From CALLPQ01 sp964392325 (GTDB taxonomy: Bacteria; Pseudomonadota; Alphaproteobacteria; Caulobacterales; Parvularculaceae): a DNA stretch of 64,000 nt. Shown here in pieces: positions 27,794 to 37,698 of this stretch. Under the pieces are notes generated by a model. It ran no database searches, was not told the origin of the DNA, and saw only the letters and a program-made list of their open reading frames with translations. Positions within the stretch are counted from its first letter, which is position 1, and the number at the start of each line of letters is the position of its first letter. The position numbers and the translations under genes are program-made. Location: assembly GCA_964392325.1 (NCBI GenBank), contig CAYMPJ010000002.1, forward strand, positions 62,001 to 126,000, read 5' to 3'.

Positions 27794-29317
27794 ATGTCCC
27801 CGCCCCTAAAACAAACCCCGCCCCTAAAACCAACTCCGCTAAAGGCGAGCCTATTACCCTCGCCTCATCCCTATCTAAACGGTGCCTGGACACCTCTCCA
27901 CGAGGAGGTTGATACCAAAGATCTGGAAGTCATTGGCAAAATCCCCCACGATTTGGCCGGACTTTATATACGCAACACCGAAAACCCTCTCCATGATGCC
28001 ATCGGCGTTTATCATCCCTTTGATGGGGACGGGATGATCCACGCAATTTCTTTTCGCAATGGCAAGGCCCATTACCGCAACAAATTTGTACGCACCAAAG
28101 GACTAATCGAAGAACAAAGGGAACAACGCTCCCTTTGGGCCGGAATAGCAGGTAATCCCAAAAAATCAGAACGTCCCGGATGGGGCGCGCGCGGGGATAT
28201 GAAAGATGCCTCCTCAACAGATGTTGTCATCCATGGCGGCGAAATCATATCTACTTTTTACATGTGCGGAGAAGCTTATCGTCTTGATACTGACAGCCTG
28301 GAGACAATTGGCACTGGTGCATATGTTCCGCCGGAGGGCATCTCCGCCCACCCGAAACTAGACCCGCAAACCAGCGAGATGTTATTTTTTAATTACGGCA
28401 AACAAGCCCCCTATATGCATTACGGTGTTGTCGGGCCTGATCGTCAATTAAAACATTATATCCCCATAGAATTACCCGGGCCGCGATTGCCCCATGATAT
28501 GGCATTCACAAAAAATTTCTCGATACTGATTGATTTGCCGCTTTTTTGGGATGCGGAAAAATTAAAGGACGGGTTTCATTCCGCCAAATGGCACCCCGAT
28601 CTGCCAACCAGATTTGCGATTGTACCCCGTCACGGCAGCCCGAATGATATCCGCTGGTTTGAAGGCGCGCCGACTTATGTATTGCACTGGATGAATGCAT
28701 GGGAAGAAGGCAATGAGATTGTCCTTGATGGATATTTTCAAGATGACCCCGATCCCGACCCATTAGACATCCCCGGTATTGATCGCCGCTTTGGTAAGCT
28801 GCTCGCCAATATTGATCAGCATTCCTTCAAATCCAGACTTCATCGTTGGCGCTTTAACCTTGAAACTGGCAAAACCAGTGAAGAGCGCCTTGACGAGCGA
28901 ATTATGGAATTTGGCACTTTTAATCAATCCTATGCGGGGGAGAAATCACGCTATCTTTACTCGGCCACCTCAAAGCCTGGCTGGTTTTTATTTAATGGTC
29001 TGGTCAAACATGATATGGAAACCGGTGACAGCGAAATTTTGACATTTGGTGAAGAACGTTATGCCAGCGAGACCCCTTTTGCACAACGGACAAACACTCT
29101 TGATAAAAATGGCCGTGTTGATGAAGATGATGGTTACCTGATATCTTTTGTGACAGATATGAAAGAGAAGCGATCAGAATGTGTGATTATTGACGCCAAA
29201 GATATCAGTGCAGGACCAATCGCAAGGATTATCCTGCCCCATCAAATTTCTAGTGGAACACATGCAAGTTGGGCATCATTTGAAGAAATTGATGCCGGGC
29301 TACAATTGAACAGTTAG
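27794..29317 (+). CDS. Carotenoid cleavage oxygenase family protein
   Basis: 507 aa non-heme Fe(II) dioxygenase that cleaves a C=C bond of carotenoids, apocarotenoids or stilbenes. The four iron-binding His of the seven-bladed propeller are all visible: H186 (ISAHPK), H234 (LPHDMAF), H298 (VLHWMNAWEE) and H490 (SSGTHASW). The N-terminal NGAWTPLHEE and FDGDGMIHAI are family-typical. No signal peptide. It is the first gene of a four-gene operon with spacings of 9, 22 and 52 bp to thiolase, DUF1295 and CoA-transferase genes, pointing to a catabolic role rather than pigment synthesis. Substrate unknown; lignostilbene is possible. Confidence 0.88.
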   Translation: MSPPLKQTPPLKPTPLKASLLPSPHPYLNGAWTPLHEEVDTKDLEVIGKIPHDLAGLYIRNTENPLHDAIGVYHPFDGDGMIHAISFRNGKAHYRNKFVRTKGLIEEQREQRSLWAGIAGNPKKSERPGWGARGDMKDASSTDVVIHGGEIISTFYMCGEAYRLDTDSLETIGTGAYVPPEGISAHPKLDPQTSEMLFFNYGKQAPYMHYGVVGPDRQLKHYIPIELPGPRLPHDMAFTKNFSILIDLPLFWDAEKLKDGFHSAKWHPDLPTRFAIVPRHGSPNDIRWFEGAPTYVLHWMNAWEEGNEIVLDGYFQDDPDPDPLDIPGIDRRFGKLLANIDQHSFKSRLHRWRFNLETGKTSEERLDERIMEFGTFNQSYAGEKSRYLYSATSKPGWFLFNGLVKHDMETGDSEILTFGEERYASETPFAQRTNTLDKNGRVDEDDGYLISFVTDMKEKRSECVIIDAKDISAGPIARIILPHQISSGTHASWASFEEIDAGLQLNS

Positions 29318-29326
29318 GACATCATT

Positions 29327-30562
29327 ATGGACAATCCGGTTTATATTCTCGGCGGCGCGCAAAGCGATTTTTCTACCAACTGGACCAAATCAAACCGTAA
29401 CCTGTTTGATCTTTTCTCCCATACTATTCACACGGCACTCGAAGAGGCAAAAATTGACCCTGACGAGATTGAAGTGGGCCATGTGGGAAATTTCGTGGCG
29501 GAACTTTTTACTGGCCAAGGCATGTTGGGGGGATGGTTTGGCCATGTGGATGAACGCCTTGCTGGCATCCCGACCAGCCGCCATGAAGGGGCTTGCGCCT
29601 CCGGCTCTCTAGCTTTGCTGGCCGCCATGGCAGATATTCAAGCGGGCCATTATGATCTGGCCTGTGTTGCCGGGATCGAGTTAATGCGAAATGTACCCGG
29701 TGAAAAGGCTGCAAATTATCTGGGCGCCGCTGCATGGGTAGGTAAGGAAGCCCAAACCAGCAAATATGTATGGCCAGCAATGTTTTCCGATCTCGCGCAA
29801 GCTTATGACGATCGTTATGGGTTAAACCATGACCATTTATTTGAAATATCCAGAATAAATTACGATAACGCGTCTCGTAATCCCAACGCACAATCCCGAA
29901 AATGGCAGTTCACGGATAAAAGCTTTAGTCACGATGATGAGGCCAATCCGGTTATCGAAGGCTGGATGCGCCGCCATGATTGCGCGCAAGTAACTGACGG
30001 CGCGGCGGTTGTTTTTCTGGCATCGGAAACAAAAGCCAAAGCCTATGCCAAATCTCACAATATCCCTTTTGAGACCTTGCCCCGTATTGATGGCTGGGGA
30101 CACACAACCGCGCCAATGCTTTTGGAGACCAAACTTAGCGGTAGTCAGGATAAAGACTATATATTGCCATGGACCCGAAAAGCCATAACCGATGCATTTA
30201 CCCGCGCCGCCATTAACGGCCCTGATGAGCTTGATCTTGTAGAAACCCATGATTGTTTTTCCATAACCGAATATATGGCAATTGAGCATTTTGGCATTAC
30301 CGCACCCGGTGAAGGCTGGAAGGCGGTAGAGGAAGGGCGTATCGCAATGGACGGCGATATTCCTTTTAACCCGTCTGGCGGATTGATCGGCCTTGGCCAT
30401 CCGGTTGGGGCAACGGGTGTGCGCATGCTTTTGGATGTTGCCAAACAAGTGACCAACCATGCCGGTGACTATCAGGTAGAGGGCGCACGAACTGGCGCAA
30501 CGTATAATGTTGGCGGATCTGGAACCACCAATTGCTCCTTCATTGTACGCTGCGAGCAATAA
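29327..30562 (+). CDS. Thiolase (SCP2/acetyl-CoA acetyltransferase-like)
   Basis: 411 aa thiolase-fold enzyme, expected to cleave a 3-ketoacyl-CoA or condense acyl-CoAs. The nucleophile Cys is C90 in HEGACASGSLAL, with H308 in VETHDCFS and H358 in GLGHPVGATG as the acid/base residues. The C-terminus ends TNCSFIV. It has the looser SCP2-like pattern rather than the classic FadA/PhaA pattern. AGGA precedes the ATG, 9 bp after the carotenoid oxygenase stop. Together these suggest side-chain degradation of the oxygenase product. Confidence 0.87.
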   Translation: MDNPVYILGGAQSDFSTNWTKSNRNLFDLFSHTIHTALEEAKIDPDEIEVGHVGNFVAELFTGQGMLGGWFGHVDERLAGIPTSRHEGACASGSLALLAAMADIQAGHYDLACVAGIELMRNVPGEKAANYLGAAAWVGKEAQTSKYVWPAMFSDLAQAYDDRYGLNHDHLFEISRINYDNASRNPNAQSRKWQFTDKSFSHDDEANPVIEGWMRRHDCAQVTDGAAVVFLASETKAKAYAKSHNIPFETLPRIDGWGHTTAPMLLETKLSGSQDKDYILPWTRKAITDAFTRAAINGPDELDLVETHDCFSITEYMAIEHFGITAPGEGWKAVEEGRIAMDGDIPFNPSGGLIGLGHPVGATGVRMLLDVAKQVTNHAGDYQVEGARTGATYNVGGSGTTNCSFIVRCEQ

Positions 30563-30584
30563 TGCACCTTAGGAATTTTCATCG

Positions 30585-31382
30585 ATGATATACATCCTGC
30601 TGACGAATTTTTGCTTTTCCCTTTTCGTATTTTTTCTCGTATGGGTGATAAGCGTCAAAATCAAAGATGCCAGTATCGTCGATATTTTGTGGGGCCCCTC
30701 ATTGGCGATCCCCGCCTTGCTGACATGGTTTCGTTTTGACGTTACCGATCCGCGCGCGCTGCTTATCACCGCGCTGGTAACCATCTGGGCAACGCGGCTC
30801 GGTCTTTATCTTGCGATCCGCAATCTTGGCCATGGTGAAGATTTTCGATACCAGAAAATGCGTGCGAAAAGCGGCAGTGACAAAAAATTTGCCATTCAAA
30901 GCCTCTATGGCGTCTATTTATTACAGTGTTGCGTTTCCTTCTTTGTCTCCTTGCCGGTGCAGGTGGGTCAGTTAGGAAACCATCATATACTTGGGTCTGA
31001 TGGCTCTATTGGCACTCTGGCAAAAATCGGCACTATTTTATTTATTATCGGCATAAGCTTTGAGGCCATTGGCGATGCACAATTAAGGGCTTTCAAAAAA
31101 AATCCCGCCAATCAGGGAAAATTGATGGATAAAGGCTTATGGGGCTGGACCCGGCACCCTAATTATTTTGGCGATAGTGTCGTGTGGTTTGGCCTTACCT
31201 TGATCGCCCTGGAGAGCACATACGGATATCTGACCATTCTTAGCCCCATCCTTATGTTTATCTTTTTATATTTTCTCTCCGGCAAAGGACTACTTGAGCG
31301 CCTTATGGCGAGAAAATATCCTGATTATGATGACTATAAAAGCCGGGTTAGCGGTTTTTTTCCCCTGCCACCGAAAAAATAA
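30585..31382 (+). CDS. DUF1295 / steroid 5-alpha-reductase-like membrane protein
   Basis: 265 aa, about six or seven transmembrane helices, with the C-terminal signature WTRHPNYFGDSVVWFG typical of DUF1295 and related to NAD(P)H-dependent steroid 5-alpha reductases and isoprenylcysteine methyltransferases. In this operon a reductase for an enone (as formed from an apocarotenoid) is a reasonable inference. The actual reaction is unknown. It begins 22 bp after the thiolase. Confidence 0.82.
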   Translation: MIYILLTNFCFSLFVFFLVWVISVKIKDASIVDILWGPSLAIPALLTWFRFDVTDPRALLITALVTIWATRLGLYLAIRNLGHGEDFRYQKMRAKSGSDKKFAIQSLYGVYLLQCCVSFFVSLPVQVGQLGNHHILGSDGSIGTLAKIGTILFIIGISFEAIGDAQLRAFKKNPANQGKLMDKGLWGWTRHPNYFGDSVVWFGLTLIALESTYGYLTILSPILMFIFLYFLSGKGLLERLMARKYPDYDDYKSRVSGFFPLPPKK

Positions 31383-31434
31383 TAATCAGTGCACCACTGT
31401 ATAAACTCTTTAGACATGCAACCGGCCAGCTTTT

Positions 31435-32571
31435 ATGACAAATAGAAATAGCTCAACAGATAATTCCAAGCCATTGGCCGGTTTTCGTATCATTGAGTTG
31501 GCAGGCATTGGCCCCGCGCCCCATTGCGGGCAATTATTGGGTGATCTGGGAGCGCAGATAATTCTGGTAGAACGTCCGATGCCGCCCTATCCGTTTATTG
31601 AACGGCGCGGAAAAAAATCAATTATTCTTGATTTGAGCAAAGACCAAGCGGTCAGTGCATTTCTAAAACTTGTAAAAACCGCAGACGCGGTCATTGATGT
31701 ATATCGCCCCGGTGTTACCGCGCGCCTTGGCGTTGGACCAATCGAGTGTAAAAAAATCAACCCAAAGCTTGTTTATGGTCATATGACTGGCTGGGGACAA
31801 ACTGGTCCGTGGGCGGATATGGCTGGTCACGATATCAATTATCTCGCCATTACCGGTGCATTACATGCAATAGGCCCAGCAGACACTCCCCCCTCCCCTC
31901 CGCTTAATATGATCGGTGATTTTGGCGGCGGCTCTGTTTATCTTGCTATGGGCATATTGGCGGCTTTATTAAAAGCTCAAAAAACCGGCCAAGGCGATAT
32001 TATTGATGGCGCGATTATTGATGGTGTCAGCTCGTTAATGGGTACCCTTTACTCTCTTCACGCGCTGGGACAGTGGAGCCCAGAGCGCGGTCAAAACCTG
32101 TTGGATGGCGGGGCGCCTTTTTATCGATGTTATGAAACTGCTGACGGCAAATTTATGGCGGTCGGATCTATTGAACCAAAGTTTTTTAAAGTTTTGTTGG
32201 AGCGCCTAAATATCAATGCCACGCACTATGGCGACCAAAATGATCGCGCCCAATGGCCAGAACAACATAAAATTCTGGAAAGTATTTTTATCAAAAAATC
32301 ACGCCAGGAATGGGCAAAACTATTCGACAAGACGGATGCGTGCGTGACCCCGGTGCTTGATTATCTAGAGGCGATAGATCACCCGCACAATAACGCACGG
32401 GCAATGCATCGCAAAGAAGGGCCTTATATTCACCCCCCGATTGCGCCGCGCTTTTCCAGTATGGAAGAACAAGACATCCCGCCTTTAGCATCACATGGCG
32501 CTGATACACACGCGATTTTGCAAGAAATTGGACTTGATGATGGCGAAATAGATATTCTGATTACGAAGTAA
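31435..32571 (+). CDS. CaiB/BaiF family CoA transferase or alpha-methylacyl-CoA racemase
   Basis: 378 aa class III CoA-transferase fold with GFRIIELAGIGPAPHCGQLLGDLGAQ-type N-terminus (GFRIIELAGIGP, LGDLGAQ), YGHMTGWGQTGPWA, and a GHDINYL/GDFGGGS pair. The retained His and Asp in GHD and GDFGGGS resemble the catalytic pair of alpha-methylacyl-CoA racemase (Amacr/Mcr), so racemisation of a branched acyl-CoA is at least as likely as CoA transfer. Branched acyl-CoAs are expected from isoprenoid breakdown, which fits the upstream carotenoid oxygenase. It converges with the BCCT gene, 3 bp apart. Confidence 0.85.
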   Translation: MTNRNSSTDNSKPLAGFRIIELAGIGPAPHCGQLLGDLGAQIILVERPMPPYPFIERRGKKSIILDLSKDQAVSAFLKLVKTADAVIDVYRPGVTARLGVGPIECKKINPKLVYGHMTGWGQTGPWADMAGHDINYLAITGALHAIGPADTPPSPPLNMIGDFGGGSVYLAMGILAALLKAQKTGQGDIIDGAIIDGVSSLMGTLYSLHALGQWSPERGQNLLDGGAPFYRCYETADGKFMAVGSIEPKFFKVLLERLNINATHYGDQNDRAQWPEQHKILESIFIKKSRQEWAKLFDKTDACVTPVLDYLEAIDHPHNNARAMHRKEGPYIHPPIAPRFSSMEEQDIPPLASHGADTHAILQEIGLDDGEIDILITK

Positions 32572-32574
32572 TAT

Positions 32575-34221
32575 TTATTTTTTATAATGATCAAAGGCAA
32601 AAGCCTTGATCAAGCTCAAAGTCATTAAAGCCATAACCACCGAAAAGGGTAGCGCCCCGACGATCATCGCCGCCTGTAGTGCCCCTAGCCCCCCAACATT
32701 CAAAAGCGCCGCGATAATACCGCCCAAAATAAGGGACCAGATAATAATCATTTTATTGTAGTTTTTGGGGCGTTCACTCGAGGCCGCAATCGTATTTACG
32801 ACCAAAATAGCAGAGTCGGCAGATGTAATTAAATAGGTCAACAAAAGCACAACAATAATCGCCGACATAATAACAGCGAGCTGTGAATTAAGAATGAGTT
32901 GCACGGTAACAAATAATCTTGAAGAGAGATCCGCATCAACCAGGGCACGTTTGGCAATACCACTCAATTCGAGATCAAGCGCCGCGCCGCCGGCCAGAAA
33001 GAACCATGTGAAACACATTAGCGATGGGACAATAATCGCGCCCAAAACATATTCGCGTATCGAACGCCCGCGTGATACGCGGCATAAGAATATGCCCACA
33101 AATGGCGCAAAAGCGATCCACCATGCCCAATAATAAATTGTCCAAGCACCCTGCCAGTCAAATAGACTTTTGCCGAGTTCCGTTCCGTCATCTGGCCATA
33201 CAGTAAATGACATGATGGGTAATTCTTTGATATACTCCAACATGCCAATCGCCCCCCACTTAAGGGCAAATAGAGCAGACCCGAAAAACAGAAAAAACAA
33301 TAAAAGGAAAACCGACAGCACCATATTCAGATTGGAGAGCCATTTAATGCCTCGCCCGACACCAGATAAGGCCGATAGCATTGACGCAAGGGTGACAATT
33401 GCAAGGGCGATATAAAGAGAAGTAAGCGTCGGTTGACCATCTTCGTCAAGAATCCAGCTTGCATCGGATATATAAAAAGCACCAAAGACAAATTGCTTTA
33501 CACCAAGACCGATGGTTACTCCCACACCAATAATGGTGGCAAGAATAGCAATAACATCAATAATATTTCCCAACACCCCATTGGTGTACTTGCCAAATAA
33601 TGGGGTAAGCGCCGATCGCATTGTGAGCGGCATGCCCTTATTATAACTGAAATAGGCCAGTGCCATTCCCACTATGCCGTAAGCTGCCCATGGGGTCAGG
33701 CCATAATGAAGCAATGTCCATTTATAAGTCGCAGCAATATTATTTTCACTCAAGGCCTGCGTTGCGCCTTTGAGAACGTCGGGATTGCTTTGGAAATGGA
33801 AAATTGGCTCGCCGGTAGCATAAGTCAGCATACCAACGCCAACACCTGCGCCAAACATCATCGAGAACCATGAGAAATTGGAAAATTCCGGCTTCTCGTC
33901 ATCCTTACCTAGCTTGATCCTGCCGGTTCTGGGGATAACCGCCAAAGCCAGACAGGTGATCAAATAAAAGGCTGTGACATAAATATACCATCCCCCGAAA
34001 TGGGAGATGGTGTAGGCTTGTATTTCAAGTAATTTTTCGGCTGAGTCTTTTGGATTAGTTACCGTCCACAAAATCAGTAGGCCAACTAATAGTTTTGCAC
34101 TTATCGCAACATATTTATTAAAACCACTATAAAAACCTGTATCAGAATTTCTCTGATCAGGTGATTGATTGTCGTTATTTTTATACACTACGGACGGTTT
34201 GGGGGAACTGTTTTGGGGCAT
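32575..34221 (-). CDS. BCCT-family betaine/carnitine/choline transporter
   Basis: 548 aa secondary transporter with about 12 transmembrane helices. Family motifs: GVGVGMLTYATGEPIFHF, LLHYGLTPWAAYGIVGMALAY and the WAWWIAFAPFVG substrate-cage region with tryptophans, followed by CRVSRGRSIREYVLG. Probably takes up a quaternary ammonium osmolyte by Na+ or H+ symport; the substrate cannot be read from the sequence. The N-terminus (about 30 aa) is polar and the C-terminal tail is short, unlike BetP's long osmosensing tail. Confidence 0.92.
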   Translation of the reverse strand: MPQNSSPKPSVVYKNNDNQSPDQRNSDTGFYSGFNKYVAISAKLLVGLLILWTVTNPKDSAEKLLEIQAYTISHFGGWYIYVTAFYLITCLALAVIPRTGRIKLGKDDEKPEFSNFSWFSMMFGAGVGVGMLTYATGEPIFHFQSNPDVLKGATQALSENNIAATYKWTLLHYGLTPWAAYGIVGMALAYFSYNKGMPLTMRSALTPLFGKYTNGVLGNIIDVIAILATIIGVGVTIGLGVKQFVFGAFYISDASWILDEDGQPTLTSLYIALAIVTLASMLSALSGVGRGIKWLSNLNMVLSVFLLLFFLFFGSALFALKWGAIGMLEYIKELPIMSFTVWPDDGTELGKSLFDWQGAWTIYYWAWWIAFAPFVGIFLCRVSRGRSIREYVLGAIIVPSLMCFTWFFLAGGAALDLELSGIAKRALVDADLSSRLFVTVQLILNSQLAVIMSAIIVVLLLTYLITSADSAILVVNTIAASSERPKNYNKMIIIWSLILGGIIAALLNVGGLGALQAAMIVGALPFSVVMALMTLSLIKAFAFDHYKK

Positions 34222-34358
34222 ACCTACTCAATGATTTTGATATATCATAACGGAGGCTGTGCCAATTACAAGGATGGCTGCGCTTGCGAGAAGTAGGGCG
34301 AGAAAGTGGAGCTAAGAAATCTGAAAAGGCAGGGGTTTTGAGATGACCTGAATGGTAT

Positions 34359-35057
34359 TTACGAGGCTTCCAGGCCTTTGATGGCTAACACAAATTCCTC
34401 AAAATTATCGATAACAAGGTGCGCGCCCGCATTTTCCAGTCGCTCGCCATGACCTTCAAAACAGTGCCCACCGCCGCAAAAACCCCAAACCCTCATCCCG
34501 GCGGCAAGACCGGCCTTCACCCCTTGAACACTATCTTCCAATACGAGGCAATCTTCGGCCGGTTTGGCAATTGACCTGGCGGCATGAAGAAAAATATCGG
34601 GCGCGGGTTTGCCATGTTTTAACCCTTCAGCTGAATAAATGTGTGGTTCAAAAAAGGGGGTCAGGCCAGTATGGTTGAGTTTCCGATCAAGATAAATTTG
34701 CTTTGAAGAAGAGGCAACGGCTAATGCATATCCTTGATCACGAACGTAATTTACCGCGCGATCAGCCCCTGGAACCATTTGTAATTGATCTTTCAACCGT
34801 CGACGCGCCTCCACAAGCCCCTCAAACAACGCAGATGTCGGCTTTTTCCCATGAATATCTATATAGGCGTTTTCCAAAATAGTGCGAAAAACATCATCGC
34901 GGTAACCGGTAAATTCGCGCACCAGATCAGCCGCGCTCCAGTCAAAACCGTGCCCTCGCAAGAAGGTTACGCTATCATCCAGGCCCAAAGCCTCGCTATC
35001 GACGAGAACCCCGTCACAATCAAAGAGAATTGCCGAAATTTTAGCCTTAGTTATCAT
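34359..35057 (-). CDS. HAD-superfamily phosphatase / phosphoglucomutase-like
   Basis: 232 aa HAD hydrolase: FDCDGVLVDSEAL (nucleophile Asp and acid/base Asp), VASSSKQ (motif II), HGKPAPDIFLHAA (motif III Lys) and LVLEDSVQGVKAG (motif IV). A type-I cap is present. Similar proteins are phosphoglycolate phosphatase, beta-phosphoglucomutase or sugar phosphatases; substrate not decidable. It stands between the BCCT gene and hppA. Confidence 0.88.
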   Translation of the reverse strand: MITKAKISAILFDCDGVLVDSEALGLDDSVTFLRGHGFDWSAADLVREFTGYRDDVFRTILENAYIDIHGKKPTSALFEGLVEARRRLKDQLQMVPGADRAVNYVRDQGYALAVASSSKQIYLDRKLNHTGLTPFFEPHIYSAEGLKHGKPAPDIFLHAARSIAKPAEDCLVLEDSVQGVKAGLAAGMRVWGFCGGGHCFEGHGERLENAGAHLVIDNFEEFVLAIKGLEAS

Positions 35058-35130
35058 TGTCTATACATGAGGGTCTGCGCGCAAAAAAGAAAGTATGAAA
35101 CGCAAACTACCTTAAAAAAAACTGCCCATA

Positions 35131-35163
35131 AAAAAACAACGGTGTGAAATCACACCGTTGTTT
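35131..35163 (-). terminator. Rho-independent terminator of hppA
   Basis: An 11-bp perfect stem (caacggtgtg.../...cacaccgttg) with AAAT loop. Read on the minus strand it ends in a run of at least six T. It lies 27 bp beyond the hppA stop codon. Confidence 0.92.
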
Positions 35164-35189
35164 CAAAACCAATTAAATAAGATGACGAT

Positions 35190-37313
35190 TTAAGCGCCAA
35201 TACCAGCAAATACGGCCAGCATTAACAACGCCACAATATTGGTAATTTTAATCATCGGATTGACCGCAGGACCAGCTGTATCCTTGTAAGGATCACCAAC
35301 TGTATCACCGGTTACCGCGGCCTTATGAGCCTCGGAGCCCTTACCGCCATGATTGCCATCTTCGATATATTTCTTGGCATTGTCCCATGCACCGCCACCA
35401 GCGGTCATGGAAATCGCCACGAAAAGACCTGTGATGATCACACCGATCAACATCGCACCAAGTGCAGATAGTGCTTGGGCTTTGTCAGCGATTGTGCCGA
35501 TAGCAAAGAACAAGACAATCGGTGAAAAAATCGGCAGTAATGATGGAACAACCATTTCCTTGATCGCCGCACCGGTCAACATATCAACGGCCCTCGCATA
35601 ATCAGGACGGGATGTGCCTTCCATGATTCCAGGATCAGCCTTGAACTGACGGCGTACCTCTTCAACGATTGCACCCGCTGCCCGGCCCACCGCCTGCATG
35701 GCAATACCGCCAAACAAGAAGGGTAAAAGACCACCGATAAACAAACCACAAATCACATAAGGATTTGAAAGAGAGAAATCGACGACAACACCGGCAAACC
35801 ATGGGTATTCGTCCGGGTGGTTAGTGAAATGTTCAATGTCTTTTGTATAGGCAGAAAACAATACCAACGCACCAAGACCGGCAGAACCAATCGCATATCC
35901 TTTGGTAACCGCTTTAGTGGTGTTTCCAACCGCATCAAGAGCATCTGTGGTATCGCGCACCGACCCTTCAAGGCCGGACATTTCAGCAATACCGCCAGCA
36001 TTATCAGTAACCGGACCAAATGCATCTAACGCAACAATCATACCGGCCAAAGCAAGCATGGTCGTAACCGCTGTTGCAATACCGTATAGACCGCCGAGAT
36101 TATAGGTCATGATAATACCAATCACGATCACTACCGCCGGGGCCGCTGTTGCTTCGAGAGATACCGCCAACCCTTGAATCACATTCGTACCATGTCCAGA
36201 TTCAGAAGATTTGGCGACAGACTTAACGGGGCGAAACCCGGTGCCTGTATAATACTCGGTGATAACCACGATCAGACCCGTAATCGCCAGACCAACAGTC
36301 CCGCATAAAATCAGGTTCATACCGGTTAGGCCAGTATTGGCAATCTCATCGCCAACGCCAAACATGGTACTGGTCACAAGAGTAATTGCGATCAATGACA
36401 AAATGCCAGTAACAATAAGACCTTTATAAAGGGCCCCCATAATATTGGTCGATCCACCGCCAAGTCGTACAAAATATGTACCAATGACCGATGTCACGAT
36501 ACAAACGGCACCAATCGCCAGTGGATAAAACATCAATGTACCAGCCACCGAAGGATAGAGAATTGAGCCAAGCACCATGGTTGCTGCAATCGTCACCACA
36601 TAGGTTTCAAAAAGGTCAGCCGCCATACCAGCGCAATCACCAACATTATCACCAACATTATCGGCGATTGTCGCAGGATTGCGTGGATCATCTTCAGGGA
36701 TGCCCGCTTCCACTTTACCCACCATATCGCCGCCAACATCGGCACCTTTGGTAAAGATACCGCCGCCAAGCCGGGCGAATACAGAAATTAGCGAAGCACC
36801 AAGAGACAAGGAAATCAGACCATTTACAACGGCCCGGCTCTCCGGCGCATTTCCAAATCCGTGCACAAGGATGGCATAATATCCGGCAATTCCCAAAAGA
36901 GCGAGACCGGCAACCAACATGCCGGTAACCGCGCCCGAGCGGAACGCAACGGAAAGACCTTGTCCAAGGCTTTCACTGGCCGCTTGTGTGGTGCGCACAT
37001 TTGCGCGAACCGATACGATCATCCCGACATAACCGGCAAGACCAGACAGAAGCGCCCCGATTAGAAAGCCCGCAGCTGGGATGGGATCAAACCCGAAAAC
37101 CAGCAGCAATGCAACGAAGGTGACACCCCCCACAATTGCAATAGTCGTATATTGTTTATTCAAATAGGCTTGCGCCCCCTCTTGAATAGCCCCGGCTATC
37201 TCTTGCATACGCTCATTGCCTGCGGAGAGAGCCATAACGGATCGCGCAGTGACAACCCCATAAATAATTGCAAGTATGCCGGCCGCTATGACCAACCAAA
37301 GTTCTAAGCCCAT
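35190..37313 (-). CDS. hppA: K+-insensitive membrane pyrophosphatase (proton pump)
   Basis: 707 aa integral membrane enzyme with about 16 helices that couples PPi hydrolysis to H+ export. The catalytic DNVGDNVGDCAGMAADLFE stretch and the later DTVGDPYKDTAGPA motif are present. The sequence GNTTKAVTKGYAIGSAG carries Lys where K+-dependent enzymes have Ala, indicating the K+-independent class. GGAAGG lies before the ATG. Length is normal. It saves or recycles PPi energy, typical of photosynthetic and marine alphaproteobacteria. Confidence 0.95.
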   Translation of the reverse strand: MGLELWLVIAAGILAIIYGVVTARSVMALSAGNERMQEIAGAIQEGAQAYLNKQYTTIAIVGGVTFVALLLVFGFDPIPAAGFLIGALLSGLAGYVGMIVSVRANVRTTQAASESLGQGLSVAFRSGAVTGMLVAGLALLGIAGYYAILVHGFGNAPESRAVVNGLISLSLGASLISVFARLGGGIFTKGADVGGDMVGKVEAGIPEDDPRNPATIADNVGDNVGDCAGMAADLFETYVVTIAATMVLGSILYPSVAGTLMFYPLAIGAVCIVTSVIGTYFVRLGGGSTNIMGALYKGLIVTGILSLIAITLVTSTMFGVGDEIANTGLTGMNLILCGTVGLAITGLIVVITEYYTGTGFRPVKSVAKSSESGHGTNVIQGLAVSLEATAAPAVVIVIGIIMTYNLGGLYGIATAVTTMLALAGMIVALDAFGPVTDNAGGIAEMSGLEGSVRDTTDALDAVGNTTKAVTKGYAIGSAGLGALVLFSAYTKDIEHFTNHPDEYPWFAGVVVDFSLSNPYVICGLFIGGLLPFLFGGIAMQAVGRAAGAIVEEVRRQFKADPGIMEGTSRPDYARAVDMLTGAAIKEMVVPSLLPIFSPIVLFFAIGTIADKAQALSALGAMLIGVIITGLFVAISMTAGGGAWDNAKKYIEDGNHGGKGSEAHKAAVTGDTVGDPYKDTAGPAVNPMIKITNIVALLMLAVFAGIGA

Positions 37314-37698
37314 GATTTACCTTCCTATGGTGTAGCCCCGCGGGTAACCCCCAAGGAGACATCTACACAACGTTCAATTTATTCATAACCCATCGTATGG
37401 CTAGTGACGATGAAGTCAGAAACTTGACTCTACTGTTCATTAAATTAGCCGGGCGGACGCCCCACCTTTAAGATATATTCGTTTCACCTAATTGTACCGC
37501 CCCTATAGCGGAATTCTATTATCCCGACCAGCCCGAGAATTTGAGGGAAAATTGCAAAGAGTTCCCTGAAAATCAAGCCCACGAGTCAGCCGTGTTGCAT
37601 TTTTTATACAGATACTCAGCTGCCTTGCTACTGTAATGATGTCGCACGAATCAGACGATTTTACTCAGACGATCGTGCAGTCAACGGGAGAGAAAGCC
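37314..37698. other. Divergent intergenic region hppA / decarboxylase
   Basis: 385 bp between divergent starts. It should hold the promoters of hppA and the PLP decarboxylase. GGGAGAG at 37686-37692 is the decarboxylase ribosome-binding site. Nothing else is recognisable. Confidence 0.5.
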
